From Progne subis subis (Eukaryota > Chordata > Aves > Passeriformes > Hirundinidae), in contig JAKJHU010001401.1 in the NCBI GenBank assembly GCA_022316685.1, forward strand, positions 1-64,000: a stretch of DNA of 64,000 nt, written 5' to 3'. Positions 11,876 through 22,399 of this stretch are shown one piece after another. The notes below the pieces were generated by a model. The model was not told where the DNA came from. It searched no databases and saw nothing but the letters and a program-made list of their open reading frames with translations. Made by a program: the position numbers and the translations under genes. The stretch's first letter is position 1. The number at the start of each line of letters is the position of its first letter.

Positions 11876-12990
11876 ATAAAGCCCTAGCCAGAAAAATACT
11901 TACAGAAATACATAATTTAACCCACTGGGGAACCCAGGGGTTATGTGACCATTTCCTAAGGGAAAACCTATGTATTGGAGTACACGAATTAGCAAAAGCA
12001 GTTACTCAGGGATGTATAATATGTCAGAAAATAAATCAAAAAGTTATGAGAAAAACTGAGCCTGGAGGGAGGGAGTTAGCCTTAAGGCCCTTCCAGAACG
12101 TGCAAATTGATTTTACTGAGATGCCCCTGTTCAAGGGTACAAACACTTGTTAGTGATCATAGATCACCTTACCCATTGGGTAGAAGCATTCCCTACAAAA
12201 AAGTAGTAACAAATAATATTAGAATAATAACAAATAATAACAAAGAAGTAGTAACAAAAATAATATTAGAAGATATCCTCCCTCAGTATGGGCTGATAAA
12301 TAATAATGATTCAGACAGAGGGCCACATTTCACAGCATGAATTCTACAACAGGTAACACAAGCCTTAGGGATAAAATGGAGGTTACACACCCCATGGCAT
12401 CCCCAAAGCTCAGGCAGAGTAGAAGGGATGAACAAAACCATTAAAAATGTACTGACTAAACTAATAGCAGAAACTCAACTAAATTGGCTTAAATGCTTAC
12501 CCCTAGCATTACTACGAATCAGAACACAGCCACGAGCAGATCTAGGAGTGTCACCATATGAAATGCTATTTGGGCTTCCCTTTTTGTTATCTCCTTATAG
12601 TTCTAAAGACTACCTGGAAGGAGAGGAAATCACTAGAAAATATCTAAAAACCATTGGACAAACACTAGAAAATCTCAGAAAGAAAGGCTATCTTCCTCAA
12701 ACTTCCCCTTGGATGCAAATGTGCATAATATCAATCCTGGAGACTGGGTATTGATCAAAACGTGGACTAATACCCCGCTGCCCCGAAGTTTGAAGGTCCC
12801 TTCCAAGTACTGTTAACAACTCACACAGCAGTGCGCACTGAGGAAAAAGGATGGACCCACATCACCAGAGTTAAAGGGCCAGTACCCCCTCCTGGAGAGA
12901 ACCCGAGTTCAGCACCCTCACCGGATGAAACCAAGTGGACAGTAACACCACACCCGAAAGACTTGAAATTAACCTTTAAAAAGAAATAAG
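11876..12990 (+). pseudogene. pol: ERV1 integrase, multiply broken
   Basis: The N-terminal zinc-binding HHCC domain lies at about 11900-12045 (HNLTH, then CIIC). The core begins with QIDFTE near 12110 and then hits a frameshift. It resumes with SDRGPHF near 12310, a stop, and the helix ending GVSPYEMLFG near 12570. The C-terminal part, about 12740-12990, contains a DWVLIKTW-type segment out of frame. Short A/T-rich insertions near 12200-12260 repeat an ACAAATAATA word and look like slippage. Confidence 0.82.
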
Positions 12991-12999
12991 AGATAACAG

Positions 13000-13520
13000 A
13001 GACTGTGAAAACCTTTTGTTTCAGTTGCCTCTCCCATAATCAACGGACTCAAAAAGGGGGGGGGAGCACAAAAAGGGTTAATTTCTGTAAACCTAAGTCA
13101 GTTTTTGTAATTAGCAATTTTAGATATGTTTAAGTAATAGATATATTAAAAAAGGGTATAAGGTTTTTTTTTGTATTAATCTTACATATAGTTTAAGTCT
13201 TTTTTATAAGTAAGAATTTAAGTAAGTTTAAGGGGGTTTTTTAATGATAATTTTTAAATTGTAAGTTTTATGAATAGCAACTTAAATAAGTTTAAGTAAT
13301 AGAAAAAAGTATAAAGGTTTTTTTTATTAAGTTTAAATATTGTTTAGGTTTTATAAATAGTGATTTAAATAAGTTTAAGATTTTTTATATGTTAATTTTA
13401 AAAGTTGTTAAGTTCTATAAGTAGCAGTTTGAACAAATTTAAGTAATAGAAAAATTAAAAGAGTATAAAGTTTGGTGGTTTTTTTTTTTTTTTTTTTGAA
13501 AAAAAAAAAAAAAAAAAAAA
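13000..13520. repeat. A/T-rich degenerate tandem repeat between pol and env
   Basis: About 500 bp are almost entirely A and T. A GTTTAAGTAATAGA-type word followed by a GTATAAAGG-type word and a T-run recurs near 13128, 13289 and 13438, giving a period of about 150-160 bp. It ends in adjacent T and A homopolymers at about 13479-13522. Confidence 0.65.
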
Positions 13521-13660
13521 AAGGAGTAAATCTCCTACAGAACATTCTCTAAAGGCAACTAAATTAATAGGGGAGGGAAGTGGAAGCATGTAAGTGGGTT
13601 CTTTAGGAGACCTCTCCACTCCAAGAGGCAAGGCCGGGTGGAGCAAGAGATCCAGGAAGG

Positions 13661-14886
13661 ATGGCCCATACCGGACTCTTGGGAGGGATCGTACTGGTGA
13701 TGTTCATAAAGCACACCTATGAAACAAAAGCCTGTACTAACTGCTACCATCCAGTGTACGATGGAGAGGATCTCAGATCCTTATTCAGGGTCCATGCTAA
13801 CGTGTACCCAAACTGCTTCGACCATTCCCAGTTGAATACTTGCCCAAAGGATGGAAAAGTTTATTGGACCACAAAAAACACAGCTAGTTATGCACAGCGC
13901 CTGTTTGGGGAATGTCCTATAGGAGATACTTGTTATGCTTTGAAGCAGATCACAAAGGATTGAGGGATACAATAAAAGAAAAAGTGTTGACAACAAAATT
14001 TGAAAAAAGCCTAGACATCCCGTCAGGAAAAAACCTGTTCATTGACTTAGTAGAAAGGATCAGTCGAGAATTAAATTTAACTGAGTGCTGGATATGTGGA
14101 GGTACACAAATGTCTGAAATATGGCCCTGGGAAGGAATTAGCTTAAGCCCTCTAGAAATTCTAAAAAGGAAACAGACTGAACAGAATACACAAAGTCTAA
14201 GAACAAGGGGAAGAGAGAAGTGGGATCTCAAATCTAAAATCATTGGGGAAGAATGTATCATGAGGACAGGAAGCAGGTATCAAACCCGTGTAGGAAAATT
14301 AAGGTGTAAAAGGTATATAATAGTGATAAACTTAAGTGCTAAATGTGTTCCCAAAGGGCCTAACAAGTATTGGTCAACTGAGAACACGGAAAAATGTATC
14401 TATAATGAGAGGTATGAATTATATGAATGTATTGACAAAGCTATAAATCCTTTTTGGGGGATAAAAGAACTGTCTCGGTTTTGGCAACAACCTTTTGAAA
14501 CTAGGGAAGATTACTGGGAAGCTCCAAATCCCCTGTTCTGGATCTGTGGGGATACTGCTTATACAAAATTGCCTGGGGATTGGTCGGGAAGCTGTACAAT
14601 AGGGATCATAAAGCCAGCTTTCTTCCTATTACCCAAGAGATTAGGAGCACACCTCGGAGTCCCAGTATATGACAATCTGGGAAAAGTCGAACGAAAGAAA
14701 AGAGATACTCTAACAATTGGTGGAGACCAAAAATGGAAAGGAAAAATATGGACCCCAGAAGAGATCATGAAAACCTATGGACCAGCTACATGGGCACAGG
14801 ACGGGTCCTGGGGGTATCGCACTCCAATCTACATGTTAAATAGGATCATTAGGCTCCAGGCTGTGCTAGAAATGGTATCTAACTGA
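13661..14886 (+). pseudogene. env: ERV1 env, surface subunit, frameshifted
   Basis: ATG at 13661 is followed by a hydrophobic leader and a cysteine-rich region that stops at 13961-13963. The reading continues in an overlapping frame from about 13912 to 14886. A CWIC motif at 14086-14097 is the SU thiol motif typical of gamma-type Env. A basic run RKKRD near 14695 could mark a processing or linker region. The frame ends in a stop at 14884-14886, just before the TM ectodomain. Description only; this copy is broken. Confidence 0.8.
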
Positions 14887-15090
14887 ACAGCTCTAGCATT
14901 AGACCACATCACTGACCAACTAACACAAACAAGAGCTGTAATATACCAAATATGTCTTGCTGTAGACTACCTTTTAGCAGGTGAAGGAATGTCTTGGTTT
15001 GGAGACAAATTTGGGGGAAAACCCCTGTATAGGATCCCTCTGGGAAGCAAACCCAAGTGGCCCTTCCCTCCAACCAGTCTGAAAAAAAAA
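14887..15090 (+). pseudogene. env: ERV1 env, start of transmembrane subunit, truncated by insert
   Basis: Directly after the stop at 14886 the sequence reads as a TM heptad region with a LALDHITDQL-type segment, up to about 14985. From 14988 to 15086 comes a segment that is repeated at 16565-16669 on the far side of the insert. The reading then runs into an A-tract at about 15078-15091 that marks the insert boundary. Confidence 0.7.
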
Positions 15091-15619
15091 AAACCTTTGT
15101 GGAGAAAAGTGGAAAAAACTATTTTATTAAACAAACAAAGTGCATACAAGTATAAAGAATGAATAATATGAAACAATAAAACTTCTCGTTCTGAAGTGAG
15201 ATGGCAAATTGAGAAAGTCCTTGCTGTGGGTGGAGCTCGGCTCTCTCTCAGTCTCTCCTCAGTCCCAGTCCCTCTGGCGCTGCTGGAAAATGCCGAGCTC
15301 CAGGCCCCGGTGGGCCACAGGTGCAGCCCCCAGAATTCCAGTGTTCTTTTTATTTGCATATTCAGACACTATCCGGCGAATGGGAGCAGAGATACAGGTA
15401 ACAAGGTGAATTCTTAATTAACAAACAAGCAAATAAGGTAATAAATCAGTATTAAAACAGGAGTAAGGCAAATACTTCTGAGGCAGCTTGAATTCCTTCA
15501 TAGGCGGCCAAGATTTCCTTCTCTGTTGGAGTGTAGTTGGCTTCGGACCCTCTGTAGCTTCGGCTCCAGAATCCCAGTGGCCGGCCCCGAGTCTCCCCAG
15601 GCACCTTCTGCCAAAGGCT

Positions 15620-15889
15620 CTAGGACAGGCCATTGTTCCTGGCTGCTGAGTAGAGCACGTTCTTCACATCTGGTCCTGTCCTGACTGGGCCAAGGGCTAC
15701 TGCATGAGCGATCTCCTGCTTGATCTGGGCAAAGCCTTGTTGCTGTTCAGGGCCCCAGTGGAAATCATTCTTCTTGCGAGTGACCAGGTAGAGAGGGCTC
15801 ACAATCTGGCTGTACTCAGGAATGTGCATCCTCCAGAAACCTATGGCGCCTAGGAAAGCTGTGTTTCCTTTTTGTTGGTTGGTGGACAC
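15620..15889 (-). pseudogene. pol: ERVL-type pol fragment, thumb/connection region
   Basis: It continues the antisense polymerase after a frame break near 15900-15940. GFWRMHIPEYSQIVSPLY and a WGPEQQQGFAQIKQ segment are the thumb/connection landmarks of ERV polymerases. The reading ends at 15620 and grades into unassigned sequence to about 15480, where the LTR-derived piece begins. Confidence 0.75.
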
Positions 15890-15942
15890 ATTGCTGTGAT
15901 TTTGTTGATGACTTCAGTGGGAATCTGACGCCTTCCATCTTG

Positions 15943-16521
15943 CTACTTTATTCCTAGAAACTGGATCTCTCGAGCAGGTCCCTTAACTTTGCTCTTCTTG
16001 ATAGCAAAGCCAGCCTTCAGGAGAATCTGGATGATCTTCTCTCCCTTCTCAAACACTTCCATTGCCGTGTTCCCCCACACAATGATGTCATCAATGTACT
16101 GTAGATGTTCCGGAGCCTCACCCTTTTCCAGTGCAGCCTGCATCAGTCCATGCCAGATGGTGGGGCTGTGTTTCCACGCCTGGGGCAGTCGGTTCCAGGT
16201 GTACTGCACGCCCCTCCAGGTGAAAGCAAACTGAGGCCTGCATTCTGCAGCCAGAGGAATGGAGAAAAATGCGTTAGCAATGTCAATTGTGGCGTACCAT
16301 TTTGCTGCCTTGGACTCCAGCTCGTACTGGAGTTCCAGCATGTCCGGCACAGCAGCGCTCAATGGTGGAGTCACTTCGTTCAAGGCACGGTAGTCCACAG
16401 TCAATCTCCATTCTCCATCAGACTTGCGCACAGGCCAGATGGGGCTATTGAAGGGTGAGTGGGTTTTGCTGACCACCCCTTGGGTCTCTAGCTCACGGAT
16501 CATCTTGTGGATGGGGATCAC
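15943..16521 (-). pseudogene. pol: ERVL-type reverse transcriptase fragment, antisense within env
   Basis: This is the fingers and palm of a retroviral reverse transcriptase. In order it shows WPVRKSDGEWRLTVDYRALN, then the ATIDIANAFFSIPL motif A region, FTWRGVQYTWNRLPQ, and the catalytic YIDD at 16087-16098. YIDD with this context matches the ERVL elements common in bird genomes (family knowledge) and differs clearly from the YVDD-bearing polymerase of the host provirus. No full element surrounds it: no protease or integrase is visible. Downstream pol sequence lies at 15620-15889 in another frame. Confidence 0.85.
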
Positions 16522-16564
16522 AGCATCTCGAGTTGTTCTGTACTGTCGGCGATGCTGTCTTAGG

Positions 16565-17144
16565 TATGTCTTAGTTTAGAAACAAATTTGGAGGAAAACC
16601 CCTGTATAGGATCCCTCTGAGAAGCAAACCCAAGTGGCCCTTCCCTCCAACCAGTCTGAAAAAAACCAGAACAGACGATTCAAAATACAAGCATCATAAA
16701 GTTACCCTAAGACAAGGAGGAATCTGTGGTAAGTTTAATTCGTCTGAATGTTGTTTAGAAATAGATGATAAAAGCGCAGTAATTAAAAACATCTCAAAAG
16801 AAATCCGAAAGCTAGCCTATGTGGGAAATCAAGAGTGGACTCCTCTAATGGATACCAACTGGTGGAATAGTTTTTGGTCATTTAAGGGGGATTGGTGGAA
16901 GAAAGCTGGGTTTATGATAATTTGCTCAATCACCAGGTTAATGTTTTTACCTTGTCTAATCCCATGTCTAATTCGAACGATTACCTCCACAGTCCAAGCC
17001 AGTATCCAGATCCCTAAAGCAACCAGTCAAAAACAGACCAAAATGATGGTAATAGAGAGTCAAGAACCCGAACATGAGAATGCCAAAGAAATATATGAAA
17101 AGTTCCAAAAATGTAGAAAAATTTACTTCCAAGAAGAGAGGTAA
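16565..17144 (+). pseudogene. env: ERV1 env, transmembrane subunit remnant after the insert
   Basis: After the second copy of the flanking direct repeat (16565-16669), the TM ectodomain resumes with a cysteine cluster at about 16725-16770, read as C-x7-CC. The membrane-proximal part contains several tryptophans, followed by a hydrophobic anchor around 16905-16990 and a charged cytoplasmic tail ending at 17142-17144. Because the ectodomain is split by 1.5 kb of foreign DNA, no Env can be produced. Confidence 0.75.
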
Positions 17145-17179
17145 CAAATTGATGCGAGCTAAAGCTCGATCAAAGAAAT

Positions 17180-17191
17180 AGAGGGGGGAGT
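17180..17191 (+). promoter_or_regulatory. Polypurine tract
   Basis: AGAGGGGGGAG followed by T lies directly before the 3' LTR, the position of the plus-strand primer. Confidence 0.8.
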
Positions 17192-17799
17192 TGTTATAAA
17201 TAAATTCTATTCAAGTAATCTATGTTTTAGTTACTTAATTGTTAAGTAATTCCATTAAGATTGTTAATGCTATTTCTGTATAAAGAATTTGCCTTACTCC
17301 TGTTTTAATACTGATTTATTACCTTATTTGCTTGTTTGTTAATTAAGAATTCACCTTATTACCTGTATCTCTGCTCCCATTCGCTGGATAGTGTCTGAAT
17401 ATGCAAATAAAAAGAACACTGGAATTCTGGGAACAACTCAAGAACAAGAGACTCTGAAAAGCAGGAAACCAAAGTAGAATCCAGGACTGTAGTCACATTT
17501 TAGACTAGTGCAAGAAGTACAGGGGTCCGCCGAAGCAGCTTCATTTAGTCGCCGTGACCTGAGAAGGAGTCCCCCATCGCTGGATGACCCCTGATCAGCG
17601 ACGCGAAACGGACTCCCCGGAAAGGGAAAAAGCCCGTGAGGGGGGTGGGAGTCCCCAGCTTTGCTGTGAAGCGAAGCTGTGTGTACCTCCTCCTCCACGT
17701 TGCCAAGGGAGCAAGCAAGCTCCCCCCAAGGCCAAGCTTGATAATAAAGAAACATACAAAACAGCAAGACTCTGACTCTCTCTTATTTTTTCCAGAACA
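17192..17799 (+). repeat. ERV1 3' LTR (608 bp)
   Basis: TGTTATAAATAAATTC to CCAGAACA, collinear with the 5' LTR. AATAAA recurs near 17742. GTAG at 17800-17803 pairs with GCAG at 5486-5489 as a decayed 4-bp target duplication. Confidence 0.92.
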
Positions 17800-17803
17800 G
17801 TAG

Positions 17804-18190
17804 AGAGTTATTTCCTTGAGATGGAAGAAACCCCTAGATTAATGCCTTGGGAAACCCCTTTCTGAGTTCACTAATCAGTACCAGAAAGTTCTTGACTCTT
17901 TATGGCATAATAGGTCACCTTTTGGTGCAAAAATTTTAATACTTTTCCCCATTGGACCCTTCCCTCAAACCCTGCCTTAGTTCTACCCTAACTCCTGCCC
18001 TTACCAAGTTGTATAAGTTCCTGTGCCTGAGCCCACCCCTTGCTTTTTAGCCCCTTGTGCCTGCTTGCTCCAGTTGCTCTATGTACCAGTGTACGCTTTC
18101 TTGTTAGTTGCTTTTGGATTATTAAAGTTCTTTTTGGAGCAACCAGAGTGAGCTTGTCTTTCTCTCTTTAAGTCGCCATTGGGCTTGAGT
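17804..18190 (+). repeat. Possible LTR 3' part, unassigned
   Basis: C/T-rich sequence ending in a GGATTATTAAAGTTC context with an ATTAAA signal near 18119 and a TCTTTCTCTCT tract, as at the R/U5 end of an LTR. No clear 5' end or target duplication is visible. Confidence 0.3.
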
Positions 18191-18195
18191 CCTGT

Positions 18196-19675
18196 TGTCA
18201 TGGGTTAGTACAGTTTAGTTTTTAGTTATAAAAGAATGTAAAATAATCCTCCAGGTCAAGACTTAGGAATTGCTTTAGAAGAGACAGAGACCTATCAGAG
18301 TTAGTTAGAATATTGACATCTATTCTGACCACTGAAATTGTTAGCTGCGACTTTGGGAAGTACCATATAAAACTCCTTAATTTCCTGTAGGTGGGGTCTT
18401 TTCCTTCTTCCTTTGGCTAGAGAGAGACAGGTAACATCGAGCTGGGCCTGCTGCTCCCCCCTTTTTGCAGGGGGAGCTGGCCTGAGGCCTGGCTAGATTC
18501 CATCTGCTCCCAGGTGAAGGGGGACGAAAGGGAAGTTGCTGTTTTTAACAGCTACTTTCTTCAGATTTCTTTAGAAAAGGGAGAGATCTCTGCTGGGCCC
18601 TTGATAAGAGCTATGGATACTATTTAGGCTGAAGCCACTCTGATTTACACCGAAAGGTGGGCTGAGAAGGCATTTATGATCCTGCCTAGTTTCTGTGATT
18701 TCAGACTGCTTGAGTGCTCCAATCTCTCATGTTTCTGTGAGTTCTTCCTCCTGCATCAGCTCAGCCTTGAAACATTTAACACCAGGAGCCACAGAAGGAA
18801 AAACAAAGACTCTAAGTAAATTTAACTCTTTCTTAGCAGCATGAAGCTTCCAGAGCTCAGCCCTTCTCTGAGAGAGTAAGAAAAGACAGAGTGAACATGA
18901 AGAACAGCAAGATGAAGTCAGTAAAGCAAGAGTAAAAAGACTATTAAGACAGAAAGTTGAAGAGTTGATTGTTCTATTCTTACTTGAGCCATGGAAATGA
19001 ACTCTATATTTAAGTCATTCCTTTAAATCATGGGAAAGATATGCATTTGGGGAGATGATTGTTTTAATTTGTGTGTAGATTTAAGCAAAAGTGTTTGTGA
19101 TATCTCTGTAACTTGAAGTGAAAAATCTTTTGCTTTAGAGTTATTAATCTTTAAAAAGTGACACCCCAATATGCAAAAGTCTAAGACCCATGACCCATAA
19201 GCAGCTTGGGAAACTGCTCCTGGGAGGGTCAAAAAGGCAAGTTTCTCCGGGCGGTTGTTTTTGTGACAGTTTAAAACCCACAAGAGAACTGTTCTAAGTT
19301 ATCAGTGGGATCCATGATTCAAAAGGATACTCTTCCCCTAATGAATTGATGAAAGACTTATTATCAGATAGTGAAACTGACTGAAAATTACAAGTTTTGT
19401 CTCTTTATGTTGTTTTGTAAGAAAATGAACAGTTTGTAAAGAGAGGGAAAAGTTTTTGAAGTTTCATTCCATTTTAGTTTTTTTCCAACTTTCTGTTTTT
19501 CTATTCTTTTAGTGTAAGTTAATAAACTATTTGTTAATTTTAAAGTTAAGCCTGCTTTGTTTTTCTCCTAGTCTCTCTCTCACAAAAAGAGTAAGTACCA
19601 AAACCAAAATTTAGTAAACGTAAAACCACTACATTGAGTAGTGTTTCTGCCTAGTTTAAAATTAAAACTATGACA
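18196..19675 (+). mobile_element. Solo LTR, 1480 bp, ERVL-like, with 5-bp target duplication
   Basis: It starts TGTCATGGGTTAG and ends AAACTATGACA, so the termini are inverted repeats of TGTCATRG. The flanks are CCTGT at 18191-18195 and CCTGT at 19676-19680, a perfect 5-bp duplication, which in vertebrates is typical of ERVL-class integration. A TAATAAA signal lies near 19511. A second copy lies antisense at 57052-58582, aligning from the TGTCATGGGTTAG end through GCGACTTTGGG, AGGTAACATCGAG, and the CTATTCTTTTAGTGT tail. No internal retroviral sequence is present. Confidence 0.88.
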
Positions 19676-19679
19676 CCTG

Positions 19680-21360
19680 TAGAAGCCCAGAAGGATCCAG
19701 AAGCCAGGGTGTGGACCCCCAGGGGATTACAAAGAGCCAAGGATTCTTGACAGTAACACACTGTGAGAAAGAACAGACTGTGGCTGGAGAAGGGGCCATG
19801 CAGATAAAGGCAGAACATTTCCAGGATCAACATCCTTGTTCTGGCTCCTGGGCACGACACAGCACAAGTGCAGGAATGAGGTTGACAAGTGGGCGTGGAC
19901 TGGTGGCGGGTGAATCAACACCACCAAAGATCCCCGAAGCCTCTGATTCATTTCCAGAAAGGTTTGGCTCTGCCTTTCCCAAGTGCCCAGGACCCTCTGG
20001 GATGGCTCTGGCCTTTTCAAGGGCTTCGAGAGAGCTCTCACAGTGACACTACCCAGCCTTCTCAATGCCCCTGACACCAAAGGCCTTTTCCACATCCCGC
20101 AGTTCCAGGTCCACGCCCAGGACACAGCACAGCCCTGTCCAGGTCCTTGGAGTGATTCAGAAGGGAGGCAGCTGTGATTTCTCCCCACAGAGAAATCACA
20201 TTCTCCCCACAGAGATTTCTCCCCTCTCCAATGTCTCTCAGTGCCATCCATGGCTGTCCTGAGCATTTTCCCTGGAGCCTCCCTGCCCTGGATGTTTCTG
20301 TCCACACACACAGCACAGCCCAGCAAAGGATTCAGGTGGTTTCCCAGAGGACGTTCCTCTGGAGTGTAGTGGCCTCAAGGCACTGTTTGTGCCACTGGAA
20401 TTGTGCCAGCATGAGTGCTGCTGGTGATGATGTGCTCATTGGGGTTCATCTCCCCACACATACACGATGCACTGCTGAAGTCCCCTCAGGACAGATCAAA
20501 CATGCACTGCAGGCCTGGACACTTGGTGTCCCTCCATGCAGGGACAAACAACCTCCTGCATGTGAGGGCAGAGGCCAGTGCTGGCAGTGGTGGCTGCAGG
20601 GCCAGGGGCTGGTGTGGGACAATTGCCCTGGGACATCATCCCAGGCTGTCCCCAGAACAAAGACACAGCCCAGGCCCTGCTCTGCTGCTCCCTCAGGTCC
20701 ATGGCAGGAGCTCTGGCTGTGCCAGGACACTACTGAGTGCCCCTTTCTACACACCCCCCTCTGCCCCAGGCACTGGGGAATGCTTTGCCAGGGCATTCCT
20801 GGAGCCCTGACAGCAGCTCTGGAGGAGAGCAAAGCCTTCCTGCCCTGCCCTCAGGAGATGCCCTTTGCTGATGGAACTGCTGTGCTGGAGCCTGGCTGTG
20901 TCCCAGGAGTGCCCGTGGCCTGTCCCTGCCTGTGGGCACAGCAGGGACACAACAGGACAGAGACCAAGCTGCCAGAGCGCTCCGTCCTTGCAGCCACAGA
21001 AGGGCTGGGAAGGGGAGTGTGCAGCTGGGAAGAGCAGCTCCAAAAGGACCAAGCACTGCTGCTCTCGGGCAGGGCTGCTGTGCTGGGACTCTTCCCCTTC
21101 TCCCCTCTAACTTCATGCAGGTCTCAGATTTTGGATCCCATATAAACAAGGCACTGCAAGGTAGTTTATTTCGTTCAAATAAAGCAATAGTACAAATCCT
21201 GGCTTGCAGACCTACTGGATCAAATTCAAGGGACAAACAGGGAATTAGATGAGGGATGAACAAAAACATTTCATTGAGCAAAACTTTTTGGCAAGAAGAA
21301 CCCATAGCCATCACCAAAGACCTGAGAAGGCAGACTGGGCCAGTCATGAGTTCCATTCTG
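19680..21360. other. OR downstream flank; no gene recognised
   Basis: No conserved protein is seen. The stretch around 20430-20850 resembles 60720-61080 through shared words such as GGTTCATCTCCCCACAC and a GCTCTGCTGCTCC-type region, so it belongs to the duplicated OR-associated background. Many overlapping ORFs here lack recognisable domains. Confidence 0.45.
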
Positions 21361-21364
21361 AAAA

Positions 21365-22339
21365 CTATGCAGCAGAAAACAAACGCCTTTTTACTTCTGA
21401 AAAGTATCCAGTCATCATTTTCCTCAGGACATCCCTGAGCTCCTGGTTCCTCAGGCTGTAGATGAGGGGGTTCAGGGTTGGAGGCACCACCGAGTACAGA
21501 ACTGACAGGGCCACATCCAGGGATGGGGAGGAGATGGAGAGGGGCTTCAGGTAGGCAAACACAGCAGTGCTGAGGAACAGGGAGAGCACAGCCAGGTGAG
21601 GGAGGCAGGTGGAAAAGGCTTTGTGCCGTCCCTGCTCAGAGGGGATCCTCAGCACAGCCCTGAAGATCTGCACATAGGAGAAAACAATGAACACAAAACA
21701 ACCAAATAACAGGAAAGCACAAACTATGAGAAGCCCAAGTTCCCTGAGGTGGGATTTGGGGCAGGAGAGCTTGAGGATCTGTGGCACTTCGCAGAAGAAC
21801 TGGCCCAGGGCATTGCCATGGCACAGGGGCAGGGAAAATGTATTGGCTGTGTGCAGCAGTGAATAGAGAAAGGCACTGGCCCAGGCAGCTGCTGCCATGT
21901 GGGCACAAGCTCTGCTTCCCAGGAGGGTCCCGTAGTGCAGGGGTTTGCAGATGGACACGTAGCGGTCATAGCACATGATGGTCAGGAGGGAAAGCTGTGA
22001 TCCAGAGAAAAAAAAAATCAGAAAGACCTGTGCAGCACATCCTGCGTAGGAGATGTTCCTGGTGTCCCAGAGGGAATTGTGCATGGCTTTGGGGACAGTG
22101 GTGCAGATGGAGCCCAGGTCGGTGAGGGCCAGGTTGAGCAGGAAGAAGAACATGGGCGTGTGCAGGAGGTGGCCGCAGGCTACGGCGCTGATGATGAGGC
22201 CGTTGGCCAGGAGGGCAGCCAGGGAGATGCCCAGGAAGAGGCAGAAGTGCAGGAGCTGCAGCTGCGCGCGTGTCTGCCAATGGCAGCAGGAGGAAGTGGC
22301 TGATGGAGCTGCTGTTGGACATTTGCTCCTGATGGACAT
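21365..22339 (-). pseudogene. OR14-type olfactory receptor, full 7TM frame, N-terminal frameshift
   Basis: The protein is an odorant GPCR of the bird-expanded OR14 (gamma-c) type, acting at the plasma membrane of olfactory neurons. One frame carries every receptor landmark in order: HTPMFFFLLNLALTDLG (TM2), MCYDRYVSICKPLHY after TM3, SYVQIFRAVLRIPSEQGRHKAF before TM6 with HKAFSTCLPHL, and NPLIYSLRNQEL at the end of TM7. The usual start, MSNSSSISHFLLL, lies at 22322 in a different frame: an extra base near 22265 shifts it into the receptor frame. An ATG at 22339 is in the receptor frame and would give an altered, Cys-rich extracellular N-terminus ahead of TM1. I class it as a probable pseudogene, but translation from 22339 would give a complete receptor. 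Confidence 0.85.
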
Positions 22340-22399
22340 GGTGATCTGTAACAAAAGAATCATGGAATAGTTTGGTTTGGAGAAGAATTTCGATATCCC

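Larger units (their letters stand above)
15091..16560 (-). mobile_element. Antisense chimeric insert: ERVL-type pol joined to LTR pieces
   Basis: Read on the minus strand, the insert begins with reverse transcriptase at about 16550-15945 and continues through a downstream pol segment at 15889-15500. It then changes to a piece of the host provirus's own LTR family (about 15476-15332). It ends in unrelated sequence with AATAAA at 15123-15128 in a TTTGTTTAATAAAATAG context similar to the LTR at 40.13 kb. The direct repeats flanking it (14988-15086 and 16565-16669, about 100 bp) are far longer than a retroviral target duplication. Confidence 0.75.
5490..17799 (+). mobile_element. ERV1 (gammaretrovirus-type) provirus, two LTRs, degraded coding region
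   Basis: The order is LTR, tRNA-Pro-like primer site, long leader, gag, pro, pol, env, polypurine tract, LTR. ERV1 type is supported by the single CCHC knuckle in nucleocapsid, the Pro-type primer site, a CxxC motif in SU, and a candidate 4-bp target duplication: GCAG at 5486-5489 and GTAG at 17800-17803, one mismatch. By eye the two LTRs differ at roughly 15-20 positions plus a few 1-nt indels over about 608 bp, so integration is old but not ancient. Every major ORF is broken by frameshifts or stops. A foreign antisense segment interrupts the env TM region. The element is judged non-functional. Confidence 0.92.

Noticed and set aside
20174..21145. A 323-residue plus-strand ORF near the OR
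   Set aside because: No transmembrane pattern or domain; it lies in duplicated non-coding OR flank, and several frames are open because of base composition.
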